From JAFGOG01 sp034429215 (lineage in GTDB: Bacteria; Chloroflexota; Anaerolineae; JAAYZQ01), in contig DAOUGI010000048.1 in the NCBI GenBank assembly GCA_034429215.1, positions 1-27,935 on the forward strand: a stretch of 27,935 bases of DNA, read 5' to 3'. How positions within the stretch are numbered: the stretch's first letter is position 1; every line of letters begins with the position of its first letter. Shown piece after piece: positions 7,532-14,573 of the stretch. Under the pieces are notes generated by a model that was given only the letters and a program-made list of their open reading frames with translations, made no database searches and was not told where the DNA came from. The position numbers were made by a program, and so were the translations under genes.

Positions 7532-8038
7532 ATGAGCGATCTGCTCGAAAAACTGATTGGTGAAGTGGACAAGGGAGATGGGATCATCAGTGGGCTGCGG
7601 CAGCGCCTGGCCGATGCCGATCGCAAGCGCAAGGTGAACCTGCTCAAGCAGCAGATCCAGGATCTGAGGATGCAGGAGACGCAGGCGATCAACGCGTTGA
7701 GCGCCCAGGTGCTGGCTTTGCACGAAGCCGGGACACTCACCCAACCTGAATTGGTCAGTTTGTGCAAGGGTGTGGACAATGTCCGGGTACAGGTCAAAGA
7801 GCGAGAAGCTGAGCTAGAAAAGCTGCAGCCGTCGCCACCGGTGCCGTCAGCCGAGGTTCGCTGCCCCAAATGTGGATCGCCGTTGGTGGCCGGTGCAGTG
7901 TTTTGCCAGACCTGCGGCACAAGGCTCGTGGCCGAGCCGGCGCCGGCGCCTGTCCTCTTTTGCGCCCACTGCGGGGCCAATCTGCGCGAGGGGGCAGTTT
8001 TTTGTCCGGCGTGTGGAAAACCGGTGGATAAAAGCTGA
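7532..8038 (+). CDS. Coiled-coil protein with two zinc ribbons
   Basis: A 168-residue protein. Residues 1-100 are strongly helical and charged, with a likely coiled coil at about 18-60 and 78-100. Two zinc-ribbon units follow: CPKC...CQTC (C111, C114, C125, C128) and CAHC...CPAC (C144, C147, C158, C161), each with the GAVFC spacing of double-zinc-ribbon (DZR) modules. These ribbons usually mediate protein or nucleic-acid contacts rather than catalysis. The function is unknown. It is preceded by GGAGTAGGA and its stop directly abuts the metallo-beta-lactamase gene. It may be an oligomeric adaptor for a neighbour in this operon. Confidence 0.8.
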   Translation: MSDLLEKLIGEVDKGDGIISGLRQRLADADRKRKVNLLKQQIQDLRMQETQAINALSAQVLALHEAGTLTQPELVSLCKGVDNVRVQVKEREAELEKLQPSPPVPSAEVRCPKCGSPLVAGAVFCQTCGTRLVAEPAPAPVLFCAHCGANLREGAVFCPACGKPVDKS

Positions 8039-8044
8039 TTGAGC

Positions 8045-8713
8045 ATGACAGGAATGGCGGCAGAGAGCGGATCCGGGAAACCCAACGGCTTGATCGTTGT
8101 CACACTGCCGGTCGGCATTATTCAAACCAACTGCTATGTCGCCGGCTGTGAAGAGACGAAAGAGGGCGTGATCATCGACCCAGGCGGAAACCCAGAGCGG
8201 ATCTTGTCCGCCGTCAAGCGCTGCGGGTTGACCATCCGGTATGTGCTCAACACCCACGCCCACTTTGATCACACGGACGGGAACAAGGCTATAGTCGAGG
8301 CCACCGGGGCAGCCCTGGCCATCCACCCCCTGGATCGACCGCTATTGGAGGCGGGAGGTGGTGGAGCTTGGTTCGGTATGAGGACCCTGGCCGGCCCCTC
8401 GCCGACGGTTGAGCTGCAGGCCGGCGAGTCACTGACCGTCGGCAAGCTGTGTTTTGAGGTACTTTACACCCCAGGCCATTCACCCGGTCACGTCTGTTTC
8501 TACGAGCGCGACAAAGGGGTGTTGTTCGACGGCGATGTGCTGTTCTACCAGGGGGTGGGCCGCTATGATCTGCCGGGTGGGAACTGGCCGCAGCTCGTGG
8601 ACAGCATCCAGCGGGTGCTCTTTGCCCTGCCCGATGGGACGGCCGTCTATCCCGGCCATGGGCCGGCGACGACCATCGGTGAAGAGAAGCGTTCCTATCC
8701 CTGGCTAAGGTAG
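8045..8713 (+). CDS. Metallo-beta-lactamase fold hydrolase (glyoxalase II-like)
   Basis: A cytosolic MBL-fold hydrolase of about 222 residues. Binuclear metal ligands are visible: HAHFDH (71-76), HSPGHV (third His), LFDGDVLF (bridging Asp) and YPGHG near the C-terminus. The order and size match the hydroxyacylglutathione-hydrolase-like YcbL group, which cleaves thioesters such as lactoyl-thiols; the exact substrate is uncertain. Possible starts are TTG 8039, ATG 8045 and ATG 8054; I chose 8045 because the TTG abuts the upstream stop and no ribosome site decides the matter. The thiolase gene lies 36 bases downstream, in keeping with a thioester-related metabolic pair. Confidence 0.88.
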   Translation: MTGMAAESGSGKPNGLIVVTLPVGIIQTNCYVAGCEETKEGVIIDPGGNPERILSAVKRCGLTIRYVLNTHAHFDHTDGNKAIVEATGAALAIHPLDRPLLEAGGGGAWFGMRTLAGPSPTVELQAGESLTVGKLCFEVLYTPGHSPGHVCFYERDKGVLFDGDVLFYQGVGRYDLPGGNWPQLVDSIQRVLFALPDGTAVYPGHGPATTIGEEKRSYPWLR

Positions 8714-8749
8714 CCGGGACTGGTAAAAACGAATAAGGAGGAGGGATCT

Positions 8750-9949
8750 GTGAGCGATCAGCGAGATGCAGTCATCGTCAGCGCCTGCCGGACGGCAATC
8801 GGCAGGTTCATGGGCGGCCTGTCGGCCATGCCGGCGCCGCGCCTGGGCGCTGTTGCCATCCGCGAGGCGGTCCGGCGGGCCGGCATCGATCCTGCCATTG
8901 TGGACGAGACTCTGATGGGCTGCGTGGTGCCGGCCGGCACCGGCCAGGCCCCTGCCCGCCAGGCGGCGATCCACGGCGGCATCCCGGACGAGGTCGGCGC
9001 TCTGACGATCAACAAGGTGTGCGGGTCGGGGCTAAAATCGGTCATGCTGGCTGCTGGGCTGATCCGCGCCGGCGATGGCGACGTTTACGTGGCCGGTGGC
9101 ATGGAGAATATGAGCCTGGCCCCCTATCTGCTGCCCCAGGCCCGGGCCGGCTACCGGCTGGGCGACGGCCAGTTGGTCGATGCTGTGGTTCACGATGGGC
9201 TGTGGTGCGCCTTTACCGACAAGCACATGGGCAATTCGGCCGAGTTTATCGCCGAGCAGTACGGCCTGACCCGCCAGGAGCTGGACGAGTATGCGTTTCA
9301 CAGCCACCGCAAGGCGGTGGAGGCGATCGACTCTGGGCGGTTCAAGGCCGAGATCGTGCCGGTGGAGCTGCCGCAGCGTAAAGGACCGCCCATCGTCTTT
9401 GACACCGACGAAAACCCTCGCCGCGATACGACGCTGGAGGCGCTGGCCAAGCTCAAGCCGGCCTTCAAGGAGGGCGGCATCGTCACCGCCGGCAACGCGC
9501 CGGGCATTACCGACGGGGCGGCGGCGGTGGTGGTCATGAGCCGGGGCAAAGCTGAGGAGATGGGTATCAAGCCGCTGGCCCGGATCACCGGCTACGACCA
9601 GGCGGCGGTGGCGCCGGAATGGCTGTTCATCGCCCCGGCGCACGCCACACGCCGCCTGCTCAACCGCACCGGCACAACCCTGGCCGACTATGACCTGTTC
9701 GAGGTCAACGAAGCGTTTGCCGCCCAGGTCGTCGCCGACGGCAAGGAGCTGACAAAAGATGGCTGGGATTGGAGCAAGGTTAACGTCAACGGCGGGGCCA
9801 TTGCCCTGGGCCACCCGATCGGCTGTTCTGGGGCGCGGGTGCTGGTGACGCTGATCTATGCGCTGCAAGACCGCGGGCTAAAGCGCGGCATGGCTTCGCT
9901 ATGCCTGGGCGGCGGCGAGGCGGTCGCACTGGCGGTTGAAATCGAATAG
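8750..9949 (+). CDS. Acetyl-CoA C-acetyltransferase (thiolase)
   Basis: A 399-residue thiolase that catalyses reversible condensation of two acetyl-CoA to acetoacetyl-CoA, or 3-ketoacyl-CoA cleavage. The acyl-accepting Cys is C91 in NKVCGSGLKS, the catalytic His is H355 in ALGHPIGCSGAR and the second Cys is C385 in CLGGGEA. SACRTAIGRF near the N-terminus and the full length fit biosynthetic AtoB/ThlA-type thiolases. The start is GTG, placed by a strong AAGGAGGAGG site 5-9 bases upstream. It is the last gene of the plus run and is followed within 30 bases by a strong terminator. No other beta-oxidation gene is nearby, so the pathway direction is not clear. Confidence 0.95.
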   Translation: MSDQRDAVIVSACRTAIGRFMGGLSAMPAPRLGAVAIREAVRRAGIDPAIVDETLMGCVVPAGTGQAPARQAAIHGGIPDEVGALTINKVCGSGLKSVMLAAGLIRAGDGDVYVAGGMENMSLAPYLLPQARAGYRLGDGQLVDAVVHDGLWCAFTDKHMGNSAEFIAEQYGLTRQELDEYAFHSHRKAVEAIDSGRFKAEIVPVELPQRKGPPIVFDTDENPRRDTTLEALAKLKPAFKEGGIVTAGNAPGITDGAAAVVVMSRGKAEEMGIKPLARITGYDQAAVAPEWLFIAPAHATRRLLNRTGTTLADYDLFEVNEAFAAQVVADGKELTKDGWDWSKVNVNGGAIALGHPIGCSGARVLVTLIYALQDRGLKRGMASLCLGGGEAVALAVEIE

Positions 9950-9976
9950 GAATATTGCCGGACAGTAGATGAGACG

Positions 9977-10017
9977 AAAAAGCCGGGACCTGATTGTCAG
10001 GGGCCCGGCTTTTTTTG
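9977..10017. terminator. Bidirectional Rho-independent terminator
   Basis: An 11-bp arm pair (AAAAAGCCGGG at 9977-9987, CCCGGCTTTTT at 10004-10014) encloses an inner hairpin CCTGA-TTG-TCAGG (9989-10001). There is a T run on the right and an A run on the left, so it can act in both directions. It separates the convergent thiolase and ybeY genes, whose stops are about 75 bases apart. Confidence 0.95.
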
Positions 10018-10023
10018 TTGTGC

Positions 10024-10500
10024 TTACTTGAGGCTATTCAGAATTTCGTCCTGCCTGGCCCACATGGCGGCCTGTTCTGCCTCAGTGGCGTGGTCGTAGC
10101 CGAGCAGGTGCAGCAGGCCGTGGACGACCAGCAGGTCGATCTCCTGGCCGGTGGGATGGCCCTGTTCGGCCGCCTGGGTTGCGGCTCGGGGGAAGGAGAG
10201 GATCACGTCGCCCAGGTAGTTGCCTGCCTCAGGCGCGACAACGAATGGGCCGGAGGCCTCTTGGGCGCCGAACGACAGGACGTCGGTGGGCGCGTCGATG
10301 CCCAGGAAATCGCGGTTCAGCTCCTGAATGCCTATGTCGTCGGTAACGACCACCGTCACCTGACCGAGGCTCCCTTCGTGGCGCAGCACGGCCTCGGCTA
10401 CCTGTCGCAGTCGGTCCTCTGAGGCGGCGCCGGCAAACGCGGGTGCCACCTGCAGATCCACGGCGTTCTCTAGCTCATCAGCGGATGATCTCTTGTCCAT
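10024..10500 (-). CDS. ybeY: Endoribonuclease YbeY (rRNA maturation factor)
   Basis: A 158-residue single-strand endoribonuclease involved in 16S rRNA 3'-end maturation and ribosome quality control. The family's zinc site H-x3-H-x5-H is intact (H127, H131, H137 in HGLLHLLGYDH), and the conserved NRDFLGIDAPTDVLSF block (62-77) is present. Length is normal. The ATG at 10500 lies 23 bases inside the end of pgpH, with AGAGGA about five bases upstream on the minus strand, so translation is probably coupled. The same pgpH-ybeY order is common in Gram-positive and related bacteria. It is the last gene of the minus operon, before the shared terminator. Confidence 0.95.
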   Translation of the reverse strand: MDKRSSADELENAVDLQVAPAFAGAASEDRLRQVAEAVLRHEGSLGQVTVVVTDDIGIQELNRDFLGIDAPTDVLSFGAQEASGPFVVAPEAGNYLGDVILSFPRAATQAAEQGHPTGQEIDLLVVHGLLHLLGYDHATEAEQAAMWARQDEILNSLK

Positions 10501-12613
10501 AGCGTCCTCTCACCTTCACCGGCTCTGGGTATTTCACCCGAGGGTGGAAGATTCCGCGCAGTGTGTCGAAAAACGCGGCGCGGATCGATTCCAGGTCGCG
10601 CAGTGTTAGGTCACATTCGTCCAACTGGCCTTCGGTGATCTTGTTGTCGATCGTCTCGCGTACGATGTGCTCAATTTCTTCAGGGGAACCAGGCTGGGCA
10701 CTGCGCACCCGCGCCTCGCAGCTATCGGCCAGCATGACAAGGGCAGTCTCACGGGACTGGGGTTTGGGTCCGGGGTAGCGAAAGTCATCTTCCTGGACTT
10801 CATGGCCGTCATTTCCGACAGCCGCTACGGCCATCCGGTAAAAGGCGAGGGTCAGCCCGGTGCCGTGATGCTCGGGGATAAAGTTGCGGATAGCCGACGG
10901 GAGCCGGTATTTTTCGGCCAGATCGAGGCCATCGTTGACATGGTTGATGATAATCTGGGCGCTGGTTTGGGGGTCCAGCTTGTCGTGAGGGCTGGCGTCG
11001 CCGACTCGGTTTTCGGCAAAGTAGTAGGGCTGTATCGTCTTGCCCACGTCATGGTAGTAGGCGCCGACACGCGCCAGTAGAGCATCGGCGCCGATCCGTT
11101 CGGCTGCCTCCTCGGCCATGTTGCTGACCAAAATGGCATGATGGTAGGTCCCGGGCGCCTTGAGTAGGAGCTGGCGGAAAAGAGGGTGGGTCGGGCGGGA
11201 CAGCTCCAGAAGCTGGAATGGAGTGACAATATCGAGCAGAGCACCCAAGGCCAGAAAGGCCACCAGGGCCAAACTGGCAGCCAATCCGCCCATGATCAGC
11301 CCCACCGGCACCTGCAGGGCCAGCTCAACCCAATCCTGCTCTTGTGCCAATAGCCCAAAAATGACGATCACGATGCCGTTGGTCAAGGACACGGCCAGGC
11401 CGGCCCAGAGAAATGACTTTAGGCGCTCAGTCCGGCCCAGAGACAGCGCACCGATCAGTGTTCCAGCCACGACATAGACCGTGATTTCCAGTGAGCTGCC
11501 CGTGATAAAGGCGGCCACCAGGCCGAGCATAATTCCTGCCACCATGCCAAATGCCGGCCCAAAAAAGACGGCCAGGAGCATGGACAGCGCCGGCAAGGGG
11601 TAGAAATAGGCGACGACGCGACCGAGAGAGCTATCCAGCATCAGCTTGGCGAGCACGGCAAAGAGGGCGAGCAACACCACGGTCACGATCGGCACCCGGC
11701 GCCGCGCCCAGAAGCCGGGCTGGATGCGGGCTATCAGGAGCATCGTGATGACGGTCACAACGACGGCAAAGGCGATTGTGCCGGCAACCGTCGGCCAACT
11801 GATCTCCTGTTGGCGCAGGCCAAAGGCGTCCAATGTCTCGATCTTGGCCAAGGTGATCCGGTCGCCAACCCGGACGATCGCCTCGCCCTGCCGGATGGTC
11901 ACGGTCACGGGTACGGTGGCATCGCGAGCCTTCTGGCGAGCCTCTTCTGTCCGCGCCGCATTAAAGAAGGTGTTGGGCTTGACCAATCCGCCGGCGATTA
12001 CCTGGACGATATTTGCCTCTTCGTTGGTCAGGGTGTAGATCATCAGCGTCGGCAGGCGGCGGCGGACATCGGTCACCTGGTTCTCTCGGATCTCGCCCTG
12101 CATGGCCGCGTTCAGCACGCGGAGGATCTCTTGCTTGACCTGCTGCCAATCGTCTTCTCTGAGCGAAAGGATGTTGTTAATGGTCTCGGGGGTGATTGTC
12201 AGGTCGGGGATGGCTGCGATCCAGTTTTGTTTATCCTGCGGCGAGGCGTGGATGTCCTGGCGGACGCTGCCGATGAAATCGGTGATCTGCCGAGCGCGCA
12301 CCTCTTGCTGCCGGGCCACCGAAGTGTCTGGTGGGTCGAACACTTCCTGCACAGAGGCCGCCGCAGCTTCCCGCGCCGTTTCAGTTCTGGTCTTGCTCTC
12401 GTAGGTCAGATCGGCCGGGGCCAGGATCAATGCCGAGCTGATATCGTTTTGATTGAGGAGCATCCGGTTAGCAGGCAGGAGATCGGCGAGCAGGACGGCG
12501 CTGGTTACAGCGGCCAGCAGCACGCCCAAAACAACGGTCCGGCCGGCGATCCAGCGGGCCGAGTGGACTGGACTGGCAGAGGAAGGACGCCGGCGAGGCG
12601 ACCTGGTTAGCAT
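10478..12613 (-). CDS. pgpH: 7TM-HD family c-di-AMP phosphodiesterase-like protein (PgpH/YqfF family)
   Basis: A 711-residue membrane protein with the full 7TMR-HD layout. There is one N-terminal membrane helix (about 24-45), an extracytoplasmic 7TMR-HDED domain (about 55-280), a bundle of membrane helices (about 285-460), and a cytoplasmic HD domain. HD metal motifs visible are H491/H492 in GTYHHAILVS, HD at 521-522 in GAYYHDVGK, H558, HH at 582-583 in PEHHGTG and D630 in LADSCEA. In Listeria and others PgpH degrades c-di-AMP to pApA, coupling osmotic and envelope signals to second-messenger level; the same role is inferred here. It starts six bases after the yqeY stop. No clear ribosome site is seen at the ATG. 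Confidence 0.93.
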   Translation of the reverse strand: MLTRSPRRRPSSASPVHSARWIAGRTVVLGVLLAAVTSAVLLADLLPANRMLLNQNDISSALILAPADLTYESKTRTETAREAAAASVQEVFDPPDTSVARQQEVRARQITDFIGSVRQDIHASPQDKQNWIAAIPDLTITPETINNILSLREDDWQQVKQEILRVLNAAMQGEIRENQVTDVRRRLPTLMIYTLTNEEANIVQVIAGGLVKPNTFFNAARTEEARQKARDATVPVTVTIRQGEAIVRVGDRITLAKIETLDAFGLRQQEISWPTVAGTIAFAVVVTVITMLLIARIQPGFWARRRVPIVTVVLLALFAVLAKLMLDSSLGRVVAYFYPLPALSMLLAVFFGPAFGMVAGIMLGLVAAFITGSSLEITVYVVAGTLIGALSLGRTERLKSFLWAGLAVSLTNGIVIVIFGLLAQEQDWVELALQVPVGLIMGGLAASLALVAFLALGALLDIVTPFQLLELSRPTHPLFRQLLLKAPGTYHHAILVSNMAEEAAERIGADALLARVGAYYHDVGKTIQPYYFAENRVGDASPHDKLDPQTSAQIIINHVNDGLDLAEKYRLPSAIRNFIPEHHGTGLTLAFYRMAVAAVGNDGHEVQEDDFRYPGPKPQSRETALVMLADSCEARVRSAQPGSPEEIEHIVRETIDNKITEGQLDECDLTLRDLESIRAAFFDTLRGIFHPRVKYPEPVKVRGRYGQEIIR

Positions 12614-12619
12614 GAGGGT

Positions 12620-13081
12620 CTATCCGGCCAACAGATCGCGCACTATTTGGTTGACCAGCCGGCCATCGGCGCGGCCCTTGAGGCGGGCCATCAGCGGTTT
12701 CATGATGGCGCCCAGGTCCTTGGCGCCGCTGTCTCCTATCTCGGCGATCACCTGGCGGACCTCTGCCTCGATCTGCTCGCGGGTCATCTGCTGGGGCAGG
12801 TAGGCGCGCAATATCGTCAATTCGGTCTCCTCTGCGGCTACCAGGTCTTCCCGCCGGCCCTTGCGGAACTCGATGATCGACTCTTCTCGCTGGCGGGCCT
12901 GCTTGGCGATGATAGCCAAGATGCCGTCGTCTTTCAGACTGACCCTCTCGCCGTCGGGACCGAGCTCTGTTTCTGCCTGTTTGAGGGCAGCAATGACCGA
13001 GCGGATGGCTACTTTGCGGCGCTCGTCCTGCTGGCGCATGGCCTGGTGTAAATCGTCCGTCAATTGTTCTCGAAGGCCCAT
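12620..13081 (-). CDS. yqeY: GatB/YqeY domain protein
   Basis: A 153-residue protein consisting of the helical GatB/YqeY module, which is related to the tRNA-binding tail of the amidotransferase subunit GatB. Typical features are the LREQLTDDLHQAMRQ N-terminal helix, the KQARQREESIIEFRKGRR segment and the C-terminal GRADGRLVNQIVRDLL signature. The biochemical role of the stand-alone protein is not settled. I chose the ATG at 13081 rather than an upstream one at 13099 because AAGGAGC sits five bases before it (complement of 13086-13092). It is the first gene of the minus operon yqeY-pgpH-ybeY, with a good promoter at 13126-13154. Confidence 0.92.
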   Translation of the reverse strand: MGLREQLTDDLHQAMRQQDERRKVAIRSVIAALKQAETELGPDGERVSLKDDGILAIIAKQARQREESIIEFRKGRREDLVAAEETELTILRAYLPQQMTREQIEAEVRQVIAEIGDSGAKDLGAIMKPLMARLKGRADGRLVNQIVRDLLAG

Positions 13082-13125
13082 CTTTGCTCCTTCAGGCATT
13101 TGCCTCTGTGCTGATTCGCTGCATC

Positions 13126-13154
13126 ATTATAACTGCCAAGTTGGGCAAAGTCAA
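13126..13154 (-). promoter_or_regulatory. Sigma-70 promoter of the yqeY-pgpH-ybeY operon
   Basis: On the minus strand TTGACT (13154-13149) is separated by exactly 17 bases from a perfect TATAAT (13131-13126). The spacer contains a near-palindrome around CCAAGTTGG (13137-13145), which could be an operator. It is 45 bases upstream of the chosen yqeY start. Confidence 0.8.
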
Positions 13155-13217
13155 GTCAGATGATCGCTCCCCCGCCAGAGGGATTACGTCTATCAGCCCA
13201 AGATCGTACCCCACAAT

Positions 13218-13235
13218 ATCCCCTGCGTAGGGGAT
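13218..13235. repeat. Short inverted repeat (hairpin) between divergent operons
   Basis: ATCCCCT (13218-13224) pairs with AGGGGAT (13229-13235) across a GCGT loop, followed on the plus strand by TGTTTTCT. It might be a weak plus-strand terminator or a regulator site. It touches the -35 of the candidate promoter at 13235-13263. The rest of the gap 13155-13336 shows nothing else that I can name. Confidence 0.4.
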
Positions 13236-13263
13236 TGTTTTCTGACCGGGCTCGCCATATACT
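13235..13263 (+). promoter_or_regulatory. Candidate promoter for the small membrane protein/panE-like genes
   Basis: TTGTTT at 13235-13240, 17 bases, then TATACT at 13258-13263. The -35 is weak (three of six) but spacing is ideal. The leader would be about 65 bases. A second -10-like TATGAT at 13326-13331 lies too close to the ATG to be assessed. Confidence 0.35.
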
Positions 13264-13336
13264 TGGAATGTGTAATGGTGTTTGTAGGTGGGCGGCTGAG
13301 CGGTGAGATTTGATCGACTGGGCGATATGATCTAAA

Positions 13337-13609
13337 ATGCAAGAGTACAAGTTGCGCGAAGAAAGACCGGGCAAGTTTGTTTGGGTGGATCCGGCGACGG
13401 GGGACCTATTCGGATCGGCGACGCCCGAGCAGGTGTCTTCCTGGCTCAAGGGCAAGCAGACCGTCGAGGTCTTTGCTTCTGCACCGAAGCGGCAGTCTTC
13501 GTGGTCTGTGGCCAGAACGGCTCGGGCTGAACTCCTGTGGCTGCTGTGGGCAATTGCGATCGCCGGCATGCTGGTTCTGCTCATGTTGGTGCTCAACACA
13601 CTTGTGTAA
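13337..13609 (+). CDS. Small single-pass membrane protein, unknown
   Basis: A 90-residue protein. The N-terminal 58 residues are polar and include a short GYF- or DUF4339-like pattern (KFVWVDPATGDLFGSATPEQ then VSSWLKGKQTV), ending in one C-terminal membrane helix (about 65-88). This makes it a likely tail-anchored protein with a cytoplasmic domain. There is no signal peptide and no Cys. It ends 11 bases before the panE-like gene, with AAAGGA between them, so the two are probably co-transcribed. The domain resemblance is tentative, and no function is assigned. Confidence 0.6.
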   Translation: MQEYKLREERPGKFVWVDPATGDLFGSATPEQVSSWLKGKQTVEVFASAPKRQSSWSVARTARAELLWLLWAIAIAGMLVLLMLVLNTLV

Positions 13610-13620
13610 AAGGATGCGAT

Positions 13621-14541
13621 GTGAAGGTTGCGGTCCTGGGCGCCGGCGCGGTTGGCGGCTACTATGGGGCTTTGCTGGCCCGCAGCGGCCAAGAGGTGAC
13701 GTTTATCGCCCGCGGTGCACACCTGGAAGCAATCCGCGACCGTGGCCTGCGTGTGGAGAGCATCCACGGCGATTTTGAGGTTTATCCTGCCCACGCCAGC
13801 GACGATCCGGCGCAGGTCGGACCGGTTGACCTGGTGTTGGTGACGGTCAAGAGCTACAATCTGGAGGATGCAGCCGAGGCGAGCCGGCCCCTCATCGGCC
13901 CGAATACGACCGCCCTGCCACTGCTCAACGGCCTGGACGCGGCCGACCGCCTGGCGGCGGCGTGGGGCGGCGAACATGTGCTGGCCGGCCTGACCCACAT
14001 TTCGGCCAGCGTGCCCGCGCCGGGCATCATTCGCCAGGTCAGTGCGGTGCGGCGTATCACCTTTGGCGAGCGCGACGGCGCGATCACCCCCCGCGCCGAG
14101 CGGATCCGCACTGCCCTAGCTGCCAGTGGTGCGGAAGCGGTCCTGACGCCGGCCATCGATGCAGCCTTGTGGGAAAAGTTCTTGTTCATCGCTTCGATCA
14201 GCGGCGTGTGCTGCCTTGCCCGGCAGCCGATGGGCACTGTGCTGGCCACACCCGAGACCCGGCAACTGTACATAAAAGCCCTGCGCGAGGTGGAAGCGGT
14301 GGCCCGCGCGCGGGGCGTGACCCTGCCGCCTGACGTGGTAGAGCGGACGCTGAAAATAACAGAAGGATTTGCCCCCCAAACCAAGCCCTCGCTCTTGGCA
14401 GCATTGGAAGCCGGCCAGAGCCTCGAGCTGGAGGCGATGAGCGGCACGGTGGTGCGCTATGGTCGCGAGGCCGGCGTGCCAACGCCGGTGCACACTGCGA
14501 TCTATGCCGCACTCAAGCCAAGCCTGGATGGCGTTGCGTAA
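13621..14541 (+). CDS. panE: Ketopantoate reductase (2-dehydropantoate 2-reductase) family protein
   Basis: A 306-residue NADPH-dependent reductase that would convert 2-dehydropantoate to pantoate in pantothenate/CoA synthesis. The N-terminal Rossmann fold begins VAVLGAGAVGG (3-13). Residues matching the E. coli active site are visible: K77 in VTVKSYN, N103 in LLNGL and K186 in LWEKFLF. The C-terminal helical domain has the family's LELEAMSGTVVRYGREAGVPTPVH segment (shown here only as landmarks LELEAMSG and PTPVH). The start is GTG at 13621, with AAAGGA seven bases upstream; an ATG three bases before it is followed at once by a stop. Because the family includes paralogues with other 2-ketoacid substrates and no other pan gene is near, the symbol is likely but not certain. 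Confidence 0.85.
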   Translation: MKVAVLGAGAVGGYYGALLARSGQEVTFIARGAHLEAIRDRGLRVESIHGDFEVYPAHASDDPAQVGPVDLVLVTVKSYNLEDAAEASRPLIGPNTTALPLLNGLDAADRLAAAWGGEHVLAGLTHISASVPAPGIIRQVSAVRRITFGERDGAITPRAERIRTALAASGAEAVLTPAIDAALWEKFLFIASISGVCCLARQPMGTVLATPETRQLYIKALREVEAVARARGVTLPPDVVERTLKITEGFAPQTKPSLLAALEAGQSLELEAMSGTVVRYGREAGVPTPVHTAIYAALKPSLDGVA

Positions 14542-14563
14542 TTTGCGTCATTTATGGTATACT
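14534..14563 (+). promoter_or_regulatory. Extended -10 promoter with very short leader
   Basis: TGGTATACT (14555-14563) is an extended -10; TTGCGT (14534-14539) is a weak -35 with an 18-base spacer, partly inside the end of the panE-like gene. The ATG at 14574 lies only 10 bases after the -10, so the transcript would be leaderless or nearly so. Confidence 0.6.
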
Positions 14564-14573
14564 ATAAGGCGAT

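Noticed and set aside
9032..9868. Minus-strand open frame of 278 codons inside the thiolase gene
   Set aside because: Antisense to a full-length thiolase with all catalytic residues; product has no recognisable motif.
13156..13998. Minus-strand open frame of 280 codons across the intergenic region and two plus genes
   Set aside because: It crosses the yqeY promoter and lies antisense to the small membrane protein and panE-like gene; no motif or ribosome site.
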